A DNA stretch of 37,487 bases from Pseudomonadota bacterium (lineage in GTDB: Bacteria; Pseudomonadota; Alphaproteobacteria; Caulobacterales; Caulobacteraceae). Location of the stretch: positions 1 to 37,487 of the forward strand of contig CAUJHW010000053.1 of NCBI GenBank assembly GCA_963205005.1. The letters are read 5' to 3'. Both the position numbers and the translations under genes were made by a program. Position 1 is the first letter of the stretch. Each line of letters starts with the position of its first letter. The notes beneath the pieces were generated by a model. That model saw only the letters and a list, made by a program, of their open reading frames with translations. It did no database searches and was not told the origin of the DNA. Positions 1 to 7,568 of the stretch are shown piece by piece.

Positions 1-40
1 TACGCTCACGCACTTCAACGTTCAAAACGATATCGGCCAT
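1..40 (-). CDS. rplY: 50S ribosomal protein L25 (start only, partial)
   Basis: Only the first 13 codons lie in the window, read leftward from an ATG at 38-40: MADIVLNVEVRER. This matches the usual alphaproteobacterial L25/Ctc start, in which a short beta strand leads into the 5S rRNA-binding domain. A GAGG Shine-Dalgarno sits about 7 bases upstream of the ATG. The neighbourhood supports the call, because rplY is commonly found near prs, which is present 1.5 kb to the right on the same strand. The identification rests on 13 residues plus context. Confidence 0.7.
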   Translation of the reverse strand, partial: MADIVLNVEVRER

Positions 41-60
41 GGCCTTGCCTCAAAACGAAG

Positions 61-85
61 CCGCCGCGCGACGCGCGCGCGGCGG
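61..85. repeat. GC-only inverted repeat between rplY and lipoprotein gene
   Basis: The two arms CCGCCGCGCG and CGCGCGGCGG face each other across a few bases. The hairpin lies in the short gap between the stop of the lipoprotein gene (170) and the rplY start (40), both on the minus strand. It has no T-run, so it is not a classical intrinsic terminator. It may act as a 5' UTR structure for rplY or a weak transcription barrier. Confidence 0.4.
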
Positions 86-169
86 GGAATTCACAGACCC
101 ATCGGGTCGAAAGGGTGCGCGTAGATACACAAAAGGTCCCGCCCGCGCAACGGGCGCCTCGCGCTGATC

Positions 170-1225
170 TCAGCTCTTCTTGCGCGGCGCGGGCTTCTTC
201 TTCACCGGAGGCTTGGTCACCATGCCCCTGGCGATGGACTTGGCGTCGGGAATGAAGCGGGCCTCATAGGGTTCGGGCAGGCCGGCGGCGCGGATCACGC
301 AGCGTCCGGTATCCATCATCGCGTGCTGGCCCAGGCAGAAGACATCCTCGTAGTGCGGACGGGCCACGGCCAGGCACTGGTAGAGGTTGAGCTTCGACGT
401 CGCCATGCAGCTGCCGATGTTCGGCTCGTTCATCAGGCCCAGAAGGGTGTCGAGGTTGGCGTCCCCCGCTTCGCCCAGCACGGCGAGGGCGGCGATCGCC
501 AGCCCGCGGGTCACGGTGGGCGAGTAGGGGGGCGTCGCCGGGGGCGCGGAGACGGCGTCGGTGGGCAGGGCCATCGAGGCCTGCTGCAGACGGGCGGTCT
601 CAGCCACGTCACCGGCCATGGCGGACACTGAGACCGACTTGGCGGCGGCGAGACGTTCGGCCCGCGCGGGGACCTCGGCCTTGGACCAGGCCTGTTTCTG
701 GATGTCGTAGGCTGCCTGCTTCACGGCCTTGCCGCCGTCGTAGAGCCGCTGGGCGTCGCCGCCCAGGTTGGCGATCACCAGGCCCGCGGCGCTGGCCGAG
801 CCGGCGATGCCGACCGCATAGGCCGGGTCCTTGAGCAGGCCATAGGTCACTTCCCGGCGCTGGGCCGGATCCTTCGCATAGACCCGGACGCCCTCGACGA
901 AGCTGCGGTCCTGCAGGGCGACGACCGCGGCATAGGCGATGGCGCCCTTGACCATCTGGGCGGGCTCGTAGGCTGACCCGGCCCGCAGCGAGCGGGCCAC
1001 CGACTCGCCGTCCGGGAAGGCCGGGGCGATCGCCGTGGTCTGGAGCATGTAGTAGCGATAGGCGCTGGCCATCTCGACGATCCGCGGCGACAGCCGCACG
1101 ACCGGCGGGGCGGATTTCGCCGGCGGCGGCGCGATCACGGGCGGCGGCTCGGCGCAGCCCGAGAGCATGGCAGCGGCCAGCAGGAAGGCCGGCAGGGCGC
1201 GGCGGGCGTTGAACTGGAGCGGCAT
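170..1225 (-). CDS. Predicted lipoprotein of unknown function
   Basis: A protein of 351 residues with a type II signal peptide: a basic start (MPLQFNARR), a hydrophobic stretch, then the lipobox LSGC with the lipidated Cys near residue 24. A proline-rich linker (EPPPVIAPPPAKSAPP) follows, then a mainly helical, Ala-rich body. Four Cys occur in the last third (SCMATS, YQCLAV, VFCLG, RCVIR) and could form disulfides in the periplasm. The tail is Lys/Pro-rich (KPPVKKKPAPRKKS). I do not recognise a catalytic motif. The gene lies between prs and rplY on the same strand, an arrangement that suggests a lineage-specific cell-envelope lipoprotein. It should be matured by Lgt, whose gene is also in this window. 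Confidence 0.75.
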   Translation of the reverse strand: MPLQFNARRALPAFLLAAAMLSGCAEPPPVIAPPPAKSAPPVVRLSPRIVEMASAYRYYMLQTTAIAPAFPDGESVARSLRAGSAYEPAQMVKGAIAYAAVVALQDRSFVEGVRVYAKDPAQRREVTYGLLKDPAYAVGIAGSASAAGLVIANLGGDAQRLYDGGKAVKQAAYDIQKQAWSKAEVPARAERLAAAKSVSVSAMAGDVAETARLQQASMALPTDAVSAPPATPPYSPTVTRGLAIAALAVLGEAGDANLDTLLGLMNEPNIGSCMATSKLNLYQCLAVARPHYEDVFCLGQHAMMDTGRCVIRAAGLPEPYEARFIPDAKSIARGMVTKPPVKKKPAPRKKS

Positions 1226-1348
1226 CAGGCGGCTTCCCCCTCTTTCGAGTGGTCTGGTCTACGTGGGCCCCCCGTAGACTTCCTGCCTTAGCCGGGTCCG
1301 TGCGATTTGGGCAAGCGTGGCCGTAGCCGGGCCCTAGGATCCGCACTC

Positions 1349-1485
1349 AATACCGCTCATCCCGGCGAATGCCGGGATCCAGATGGCGGGGCGCTGGTGG
1401 TGAATTCTACGCGCGATGAAGGTCTCCAAACCGCATTCCAGCCTTGAGATCTGGGTCCCGGCATTCGGCGGCATGAGCGGAAATT
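1349..1485. repeat. Palindrome-ended dispersed repeat, copy 1
   Basis: The element begins with ATACCGCTCATCCCGGCGAA and ends with the reverse complement of the same motif (CCCGGCATTCGGCGGCATGA then GCGGAAAT). Each end also carries its own small palindrome (CCCGG...CCGGG). It fills the gap between prs and the downstream lipoprotein gene. The interior right half (CCGCATTCCAGCCTTGAG) is the reverse complement of the left interior of copy 2 at 7375-7512, so the two copies lie in opposite orientation. This resembles a BIME/REP-type non-autonomous repeat. Confidence 0.75.
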
Positions 1486-1520
1486 ATTGGATTCGCTCGC
1501 GCGGAATCGAGTCCGCGGCC

Positions 1521-2456
1521 CTAGTCGAAGAGCTTGGAGACGCTCTCTTCGTTGGCGATGCGGCGGATCGCCTCGCCGATCAGGCGGTCGCAGCTGACAT
1601 AGCGGATCTTGCCGCCATCGGTGGCCCGGTCCGGCGGCGAGATCGAATCGGTCATCACCAGCTCTTTCAGGATCGAGCCGTTGACCCGCTCCACCGCCGC
1701 GCCGGACAGGACCCCGTGGGTGACATAGGCCGAGACCTCGGCGGCGCCGTGATCGACCAGGGCCTGAGCCGCGTTGGTGAGGGTGCCGCCGCCATCGATC
1801 ATGTCGTCGAACAGGATGCAGCGCCGGCCCTTCACGTCGCCGATGATGTTGGCGACCTCGCTCTTGCCCGGACCCGAGCGGCGCTTATCGACGATCGACA
1901 GCTCGGCGTTCAGCCGGGTGGCGACGGCAAGGGCGCGCACCACGCCGCCGACGTCGGGCGAGACGATCATCAGCTCGCTGGTCTTCTTGTGGTTTTCCTT
2001 GATGTCGGCGGCCAGGATCGGCGCGGACAGCAGGTTGTCGGTGGGGATGTCGAAGAAGCCCTGAATCTGGCCCGAGTGCAGGTCCATGGTCAGGACCCGG
2101 TCGGCGCCGGAGCGGGTGATCAGGTTGGCGACCAGCTTTGCCGAGATCGGCGTGCGGCCACCGGTCTTACGGTCCTGACGGGCGTAGCCGAAGTAGGGCA
2201 TCACCGCGGTGATCCGCTTGGCCGACGCGCGCTTGAGCGCATCGATGCAGATCAGCAGCTCCATCAGGTTGTCGTTGGCCGGATAGCTGGTGGACTGGAT
2301 CACGAAGACGTCCTCGCCGCGGACGTTCTCGTCAATGGTCACCCAGACCTCGTTGTCGGCGAACCGCTTCACCTGGGCCCGCGTCAGCGGCAGGTCGAGG
2401 TGGGATGCGACCGCCTGGGCCAATGCTCGATTCGAGTTGCCGGCCAGCAGCTTCAT
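1521..2456 (-). CDS. prs: Ribose-phosphate pyrophosphokinase
   Basis: PRPP synthetase of 311 residues, making 5-phosphoribosyl-1-pyrophosphate from ribose-5-phosphate and ATP for purine, pyrimidine, His, Trp and NAD synthesis. The start [14 protein letters not shown], the ATP-loop region ([10 protein letters not shown]), the catalytic His region ([15 protein letters not shown]) and the PRPP-binding loop ([14 protein letters not shown]) are all intact. Length matches the bacterial class I family. I use the ATG at 2454-2456 rather than an in-frame TTG six codons upstream, because family members begin MKLLAGN and a GGGGAG lies 10 bases before the ATG. The gene is followed on the same strand by repeat copy 1, the lipoprotein gene and rplY. 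Confidence 0.97.
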   Translation of the reverse strand: MKLLAGNSNRALAQAVASHLDLPLTRAQVKRFADNEVWVTIDENVRGEDVFVIQSTSYPANDNLMELLICIDALKRASAKRITAVMPYFGYARQDRKTGGRTPISAKLVANLITRSGADRVLTMDLHSGQIQGFFDIPTDNLLSAPILAADIKENHKKTSELMIVSPDVGGVVRALAVATRLNAELSIVDKRRSGPGKSEVANIIGDVKGRRCILFDDMIDGGGTLTNAAQALVDHGAAEVSAYVTHGVLSGAAVERVNGSILKELVMTDSISPPDRATDGGKIRYVSCDRLIGEAIRRIANEESVSKLFD

Positions 2457-2572
2457 CGGATCCCGACTCCCCAAGGCGGATTTGGCGCGCTTGTAGCAGG
2501 GCGACGCGTCCGGACAAGGGCGCAGGCGTTTCCCCGTTCGCTTTGCGCCATCGGGCTCCCTAGATTGGGGAA

Positions 2573-3649
2573 ATGCGCAACCTGCCGAGACCCCTCTGGA
2601 CCTGGCTGGCGCCCCTTGCCGCCTGGGCCGCCCTGCCGCTGGCGGGACTGGGGAACGCCTTCAACCTGATCGTCGCCCTGGCCCTGGTCGGCGCCGTCCT
2701 CGCGGCGGTGCACCACGCCGAGGTGGTGGCCCACCGGGTCGGCGAGCCTTTCGGCACCCTGGTGCTGGCGGTGGCTGTCACGGTGATCGAGGTGGCCCTG
2801 ATCGTGTCGCTCATGCTTTCGGGCGGCGAGGCCGAGACGGCGCTTGCCCGCGACACGGTGTTCGCCGCGATCATGATCATCCTGAACGGACTGGTCGGCC
2901 TGTGCCTGCTGTTCGGCGCCTTCCGGCATCGGGAACAGCACTTCGGACAGGCCGGGGTCAGCGCCAGCCTGGCGACGATCACCGCGCTGTCGGTGCTGAC
3001 GCTGGTGCTGCCGAACTACACGACCAGCGTGCCGGGGCCGACCTATTCCGACGGACAGCTTGCCTTCGTGGGGCTGGTCTCGCTGGTGCTCTATGGCGTC
3101 TTCGTGCTCGTCCAGACCGTCCGGCACCGGGACTATTTCCTGCCGAAGGACGCCGGGCTGGACGACGAGGAGGCCCATGCGCCGCCGCCGTCCGACAGGG
3201 CCGCCCTGGCCAGCCTGACGCTGCTGGTGCTGGCGCTGGGTTCGGTGGTGCTGCTGGCCAAGGCGCTGGCTCCGACCATCAAGGCCGCGGTCAAGTCGGC
3301 TGGCGCGCCGGAGGCCGTGGTCGGAGTGATCATCGCCGGGCTTGTGCTGCTGCCGGAGAGCCTGGCGGCGGTGCGCGCGGCGCGGGCCAACCGGCTGCAG
3401 ACCAGCCTGAACCTCGGACTGGGCTCGGCGCTCGCCTCGATCGGCCTGACGATCCCGACGGTGGCGGTGGTGTCGCTGTTGATGGGCTGGCCGCTGGCGC
3501 TGGGCCTGGATGGAAAGGCGACGGTCCTGCTGGCCCTGACCCTGGCGGTCTCGACCCTTTCCCTCGGCGCCGGCCGCACGACCATCCTGCAGGGGGCCGT
3601 GCATCTGGTGATCTTCGCGGTCTACCTGTTCACCACCGTTGCGCCCTGA
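2573..3649 (+). CDS. chaA: Calcium/proton antiporter, CaCA family (ChaA-like)
   Basis: An inner-membrane protein of 358 residues with about 11 hydrophobic segments. Two inverted alpha repeats typical of the Ca2+:cation antiporter family are visible: [20 protein letters not shown] near residues 55-80, and [20 protein letters not shown] followed by [13 protein letters not shown] near residues 260-300. The acidic residues in GEPF/TVIEVAL and LLPESL are the expected ion ligands. A hydrophilic loop around residues 185-205 ([18 protein letters not shown]) separates the halves. It is divergent from prs, with only ~115 bases between the starts, and ends 3 bases from the convergent pgeF stop. It probably exports Ca2+, Na+ or K+ in exchange for H+; the exact ion is not readable from sequence. 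Confidence 0.93.
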   Translation: MRNLPRPLWTWLAPLAAWAALPLAGLGNAFNLIVALALVGAVLAAVHHAEVVAHRVGEPFGTLVLAVAVTVIEVALIVSLMLSGGEAETALARDTVFAAIMIILNGLVGLCLLFGAFRHREQHFGQAGVSASLATITALSVLTLVLPNYTTSVPGPTYSDGQLAFVGLVSLVLYGVFVLVQTVRHRDYFLPKDAGLDDEEAHAPPPSDRAALASLTLLVLALGSVVLLAKALAPTIKAAVKSAGAPEAVVGVIIAGLVLLPESLAAVRAARANRLQTSLNLGLGSALASIGLTIPTVAVVSLLMGWPLALGLDGKATVLLALTLAVSTLSLGAGRTTILQGAVHLVIFAVYLFTTVAP

Positions 3650-3652
3650 GCC

Positions 3653-4420
3653 TCAGTCCGCGAGCATGATGCCGGAGAGCAGGCGGCCATAGTCCGGCTC
3701 GCCCAGCCTGAACGCCCGGCGGTTGGAGAAGAACAGGCCGGGCTCTGCGCAGGTGTCGCGGCCCAGGGCCTCGCAGGCGGCGATCCCGGCGGCCTCCAGG
3801 CGGGCCAGCACGAAGGCCGGCAGGTCGAACTGGCGCTTGTCGGCCGCCGCGCCCGCGGTGAAGAAGCGGTCGTAGGCCGGGTCGACGTCGACGAACCGCT
3901 GCACATATTCCATCCCGACCTCGTAGGACGCCGGGCCGATGCAGGGACCGACGACCGCGACGATCCGCGCGCGGTCCGCGCCCAGCGCCTCCATCCGCGC
4001 GATGGCGGCCTCGGCGACGCCGTGCAGGGCGCCCTGCCAGCCCGCGTGAGCGGCGGCGACGACCCGGGCCTCGGCGTCAGCCATGAGGATCGGCGCGCAG
4101 TCGGCGGCCAGCGCCCCGCAGATCACGCCGGGCGTGGCGCTGACCACGGCATCGGCCTGCGGCGGGTCATCCGGCCAGGACCCGGTGGCGATCTCGGCGC
4201 GGGGCGAATGGACCTGATAGGCGGTGACCAGTTCGCCGCCCAGGTGGGCGGCGGCCCGGCGGCGGTTCTCCCGCACGGCCTCGGGATCATCCTTCGAGCC
4301 GACGCCGACGTTCAGGCCTGCGTAGATGCCCCGGGAAACACCGCCCTGACGCGTGAAGAAGGCGTGGCGGACACCGGGCAGGTCCAGCAGGGGCGATGTC
4401 AGGACGGGCAGGGCTGTCAT
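3653..4420 (-). CDS. pgeF: Multicopper-type purine nucleoside phosphorylase (laccase-domain, YfiH/PgeF)
   Basis: A 255-residue member of the DUF152/YfiH family (peptidoglycan editing factor, purine nucleoside phosphorylase/adenosine deaminase activity). The three metal-ligand motifs are present: the His in YQVHS near residue 70, the Cys in AADCAPILMAD near residue 106, and the His in AAHAGWQGALHG near residue 124. The conserved GPCIGPASYEVG and LFFSNRR segments follow. Its ATG overlaps the stop of the upstream methyltransferase gene by 4 bases, so it is the last gene of the lgt-methyltransferase-pgeF operon. The same gene order is common in alphaproteobacteria. Confidence 0.93.
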   Translation of the reverse strand: MTALPVLTSPLLDLPGVRHAFFTRQGGVSRGIYAGLNVGVGSKDDPEAVRENRRRAAAHLGGELVTAYQVHSPRAEIATGSWPDDPPQADAVVSATPGVICGALAADCAPILMADAEARVVAAAHAGWQGALHGVAEAAIARMEALGADRARIVAVVGPCIGPASYEVGMEYVQRFVDVDPAYDRFFTAGAAADKRQFDLPAFVLARLEAAGIAACEALGRDTCAEPGLFFSNRRAFRLGEPDYGRLLSGIMLAD

Positions 4421-5469
4421 TCGGCGTCTTCAAATGCAGGAGGGATCCAGTCCGGCGAGAACAGGCAGCAGGCCTTGAACAGCTCGCCCATCTGGTCGCC
4501 GGCGATCAGGCGGTGGAGCTGGCGACCGATCACCGGAGCCTTGTCGGGCCGGGCGCGGACCAGGGCCTCGGCCCGCTCGCCGATGCCGAGGCGGGCCAGG
4601 AAGGCGGACTGGGTCAGCAGGGCCGTGCGGGCGCCGGCGGCCTCGGCGGCGGCGCGGACGGAGGGAAAGTCGGCGTGGACGGTCAGGTCGGCCTCGCCCG
4701 GGCAGTCCAGCGGATCGATCTTCTCGTGGCGCCGGAGCGCCTGCAGGGTGTCGCCATAGCCCGGCCGATCGTGGCCGTAGTCGATCAGCAGGGCCGCGCC
4801 GCCGTCGCGCACCAGCCGCTCGCCCAGGGTGGAGCCCAGCGCCTCCTGGGCGGCGGACTGTTCGAGCACCACGCCGTCGCGGGCGTCCGGCAGCGGCGCG
4901 CTGGCCGGAACCAGGCCGAAGCCCAGGGCGCCGTCGGGGCCAAGGCCCACCACCTGCTCGGCCCAGCCGGTCACCGTGCGCACGAACTGCCGCACGGGCA
5001 GGCAGTCCAGCAACTCGTTGGCCACCAGCAGCAGCGGGGCGCCGCCCGGGACCTCGTTCAGGGTCTGGGCCCAGCGGGCGGCCCCGCCGAGCTTCGCCTG
5101 CTGGCGGGCGGCCAGGGGCGCGGAGGTCTCCACCAGCCAGATGTCGGCGGCTTCGAGGAAGGCGGGCGACAGCTTCGCGGCGCGCAACAGGTCGCTCATC
5201 AGCGTCCCGTCGCCGGGGCCCATCTCCACGAGGCGGACGGTCGGCGGACAGCCCATGGCCTGCCAGGCCGAGATCGCCCAGACGCCGATCAGCTCGCCGA
5301 ACATCTGGCTGACCAGCGGGGCGGTGATGAAGTCGCCGGAATCGCCCAGGGCCGGACGGGTGGCGTAGTAGCCGTCCTGCGGATCGTGCAGGCAGGCGGT
5401 CATGTACTGGGCGATCGTCAGCGGCCCTGTCTGGGCGATCTGCGCCGCCAGCCGGTCACGCAGGGGCAT
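4417..5469 (-). CDS. Class I SAM-dependent methyltransferase, MidA/NDUFAF7 family
   Basis: A protein of 350 residues. The N-terminal signature LTIAQYMTACLHDPQDGYYA and GDFITAPLVSQMFGELIGVW is typical of the NDUFAF7/COG1565 family. The SAM-binding motif I (VRLVEMGPGDGTLMSDLL) and the downstream motif LLLVANELLDCLPVRQFV are clear. In mitochondria NDUFAF7 methylates an Arg of complex I subunit NDUFS2; bacterial homologues may do the same to NuoD, but this is inference. I choose the ATG at 5467-5469 (MPLRDRLAAQ), which overlaps the end of lgt by 14 bases. The longer open frame upstream is an Arg/Pro-rich reading of the lgt 3' end. The stop overlaps the pgeF start by 4 bases. Confidence 0.9.
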   Translation of the reverse strand: MPLRDRLAAQIAQTGPLTIAQYMTACLHDPQDGYYATRPALGDSGDFITAPLVSQMFGELIGVWAISAWQAMGCPPTVRLVEMGPGDGTLMSDLLRAAKLSPAFLEAADIWLVETSAPLAARQQAKLGGAARWAQTLNEVPGGAPLLLVANELLDCLPVRQFVRTVTGWAEQVVGLGPDGALGFGLVPASAPLPDARDGVVLEQSAAQEALGSTLGERLVRDGGAALLIDYGHDRPGYGDTLQALRRHEKIDPLDCPGEADLTVHADFPSVRAAAEAAGARTALLTQSAFLARLGIGERAEALVRARPDKAPVIGRQLHRLIAGDQMGELFKACCLFSPDWIPPAFEDAE

Positions 5470-6364
5470 CGGCCGCCCTGGAGGACGCCGCCGGCAGGGC
5501 CGGCGGCAGCGGCTCGCGCATCCCGCGCCAGATAAGGAAGACGCCACCGATCAGCATCGGGATCGACAGGATCATCCCCATGGTCAGGCCGAACGGGAAG
5601 TCGGGCATGCCCTGGTCGGGCTCGCGGACGTTCTCGATGGAGATGCGGAACAGGCCATAGGCCAGCAGGAAGATGCCGCTGACCACGCCGCGGCGGTTGC
5701 CCAGCTTCGCCCCGTTGGTCGCCCAGCGAAGGATCAGGAACAGGGCCAGGCCCTCGAAGGCAGCCTCGTAAAGCTGGCTGGGATGGCGCGGCGTCAGGCC
5801 GGCCGGGCAGCCGCCGTAGGTCTTCTCGATGACCTTGTTGCAGAACACCATGCCCCACGGCAGGTCGGTGGGGCGGCCCCACAGCTCGCCGTTGATGAAG
5901 TTGGCGACGCGGCCGAGGAAGTGGCCGATCGGATAGGCCGCCACGATCACGTCAGCCACCCGCAGCAGGTCCAGTTTGTTGCGCCAGGCGAACAGGATCA
6001 TGGCGATGGACACCCCGATCACTCCGCCGTGGAAGCTCATGCCGCCTTCCCACACCTGGAAGATGCCCACCGGGTCCTGCCAGATCATCGTCGGCGTGTA
6101 GAACAGCACGTGGCCCAGGCGGCCGCCGCCGATGATGCCGATAGCGACCCACAGGATCAGGTCGTCCATCTGCTCCGGCGTGAACGGCGCGGGCCGGTGG
6201 GTCCACAGCGCGGTGTTGCGCAGGAGGCTGTTGGCGTAGCGCCAGCCCAGCAGGATCCCGCCCACATAGGCCAGCGCGTACCAGCGGATGGCGAGGGGTC
6301 CGGCCTGCAGGGCCACGGACCCGATGTGCACGATCGGCTCGATCTCGGGATAGGGCAGCGTCAC
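5456..6364 (-). CDS. lgt: Prolipoprotein diacylglyceryl transferase
   Basis: An integral membrane enzyme of 302 residues that transfers diacylglyceryl from phosphatidylglycerol to the lipobox Cys of prolipoproteins. The family signature is intact (GHFLGRVANFINGELWGR, near residues 147-164), as are the HGG motif in MSFHGGVIG near residue 110 and the RWYALAYVGG segment near residue 27. Seven or so hydrophobic segments fit the family. It is first in a tightly overlapping operon with the MidA-like methyltransferase and pgeF. It faces the ubiK-like gene across ~108 bases that must hold both promoters. Candidate substrates in this window are the lipoproteins at 170-1225 and 18271-18621. Confidence 0.96.
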   Translation of the reverse strand: MTLPYPEIEPIVHIGSVALQAGPLAIRWYALAYVGGILLGWRYANSLLRNTALWTHRPAPFTPEQMDDLILWVAIGIIGGGRLGHVLFYTPTMIWQDPVGIFQVWEGGMSFHGGVIGVSIAMILFAWRNKLDLLRVADVIVAAYPIGHFLGRVANFINGELWGRPTDLPWGMVFCNKVIEKTYGGCPAGLTPRHPSQLYEAAFEGLALFLILRWATNGAKLGNRRGVVSGIFLLAYGLFRISIENVREPDQGMPDFPFGLTMGMILSIPMLIGGVFLIWRGMREPLPPALPAASSRAADAPA

Positions 6365-6472
6365 GGCGACTCCGGGGTTCTGAAGGCGATGTAGAGGAGA
6401 AGGCCTTCGCTTTCATCCCCCGAAGGGCCATATAGGGACATTGGAAGGGCTCATCCGGCCCAAGTAGATGAC

Positions 6473-6721
6473 ATGCAGACCCAGAATCCCATTCTCGACG
6501 AGATCGCCAAGCTGACCACCGCCGCCATGGGCATGGCCCAGGCCGCCGGCGAGGAAGCCAAGGCCGCCTTCCGCAGCCAGACCGACCGTCTGGTGGCGGA
6601 AATGGACCTTGTGCGGCGCGAAGACCATGACGCCCTCAAGGCCGAGGTTGCCGCCCTGCGCGCCGAAATCGACGCCCTGAAAGCCGCCGCCAAGCCGAAG
6701 AAAAGCGGCAAGACGGCGTGA
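6473..6721 (+). CDS. ubiK: UbiK-family accessory factor (BMFP domain)
   Basis: A small cytosolic protein of 82 residues. The N-terminal half (MQTQNPILDEIAKLTTAAMG) is an amphipathic helix, and residues ~45-72 form a heptad coiled coil (VRREDHDALKAEVAALRAEI). The tail is basic (PKKSGKTA). This is the layout of the YqiC/UbiK (DUF526, membrane-fusogenic BMFP) family. E. coli UbiK trimerises and helps the UbiJ-containing ubiquinone-biosynthesis complex. The gene is divergent from lgt, a pairing often seen in alphaproteobacteria. The family call is firm; the ubiquinone role is by homology. Confidence 0.85.
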   Translation: MQTQNPILDEIAKLTTAAMGMAQAAGEEAKAAFRSQTDRLVAEMDLVRREDHDALKAEVAALRAEIDALKAAAKPKKSGKTA

Positions 6722-6860
6722 TCACAACGCATGCCACGCGAATGCGGCTCGCCCCTCACAAGAACTCGCTGACACCCGGCTCAAGAAACGGTTTAGGGTT
6801 TGTTTTGCGGGCGATTCGGGGGCGGCGTTCCGCTCTCCGTCCGAGTCGAAAGGCGTCGTG

Positions 6861-7364
6861 ATGGACACCTCCCAGACGGACGAACACGTCATCCTGACGA
6901 ACGACCCGCTTGATGTGGTCGAACACGTCCTCACAGCCGAAAACCTGCCGTTCGACCGTACCGAGGAAGGCGATCTCGCCTTCACCCTGGCCGGCGACTG
7001 GAAGGACTATGAGCTCTGGTTCGCCTGGCGGCCCGAGGGCGACACCCTGCAGCTCTGCCTCTCCATGGACCTGGCGGTGCCGAAGTCCCAGCGCCAGACG
7101 GCGCAGGAGCTGATCGCCACCATCAACCCGCGGGTCTGGCTGGGTCACTTCGAGCTCTGGGACGAGGGCGAGATCATCTTCCGCCACGGCATGGCGCTGA
7201 TGACCAATGAGCAGCCCAGCCTGGCGCAGGCCGCGGCGATGATCGACGTGGCCGTCGAGGCCGCCGACCGCTTCTTCCCGGCCTTCGACTTCCTGCTCCG
7301 CGGCGCCAAGACCCCGCAGGAGGCGATCGCCGCCTGCATGTTCGAGACCGTCGGCGAGGCCTAG
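6861..7364 (+). CDS. YbjN domain-containing protein (type III secretion chaperone-like fold)
   Basis: An acidic cytosolic protein of 167 residues. It has the YbjN/CesT-like alternation of strands and helices: LTNDPLDVVEHVLTAENLPF at the N-terminus, FTLAGDWKDYELWFAWRPEG, then RQTAQELIATINPRVWLGHF and a C-terminal helix ending in AIAACMFETVGEA. YbjN proteins are chaperone-like or regulatory in E. coli, and no enzymatic motif is visible. Both GTG (6858) and ATG (6861) are adjacent. I choose the ATG because AAAGG lies 7 bases before it. The gene converges on the S9 peptidase gene, with repeat copy 2 in between. Confidence 0.88.
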   Translation: MDTSQTDEHVILTNDPLDVVEHVLTAENLPFDRTEEGDLAFTLAGDWKDYELWFAWRPEGDTLQLCLSMDLAVPKSQRQTAQELIATINPRVWLGHFELWDEGEIIFRHGMALMTNEQPSLAQAAAMIDVAVEAADRFFPAFDFLLRGAKTPQEAIAACMFETVGEA

Positions 7365-7374
7365 AGCCATCTTC

Positions 7375-7512
7375 AATACCGCTCATCCCGGCGAATGCCG
7401 GGAGCCAGAACTCAAGACTGGAACGCGGATTGGAGGCGCTCAGCGCCCTTGGAACACGCTTTCAACGCCAGGCCATCTGGATCCCGGCATTCGCCGGGAT
7501 GAGCGGAAATCA
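7375..7512. repeat. Palindrome-ended dispersed repeat, copy 2
   Basis: Begins ATACCGCTCATCCCGGCGAA and ends CCCGGCATTCGCCGGGATGA followed by GCGGAAAT, so the two ends are near-perfect inverted repeats of about 30 bases. Its left interior (CTCAAGACTGGAACGCGG) is the reverse complement of the right interior of copy 1. It lies exactly between the convergent YbjN and S9 peptidase genes and may act as a bidirectional transcription stop. Confidence 0.78.
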
Positions 7513-7568
7513 CTGAGCCGCGAGCTCTGTCGCAAGTCAGCGCACCGGCAAGGGGGAGGGGAGGGCGC

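Noticed and set aside
1416-2669. Long plus-strand frame opposite prs
   Set aside because: It is a complement shadow of prs in high-GC DNA. Its product has no coherent domain, and prs on the other strand is unambiguous.
2453-3604. Long Gln/Arg-rich frame opposite chaA
   Set aside because: Composition is that of an antisense reading of hydrophobic membrane codons; there is no start signal or family.
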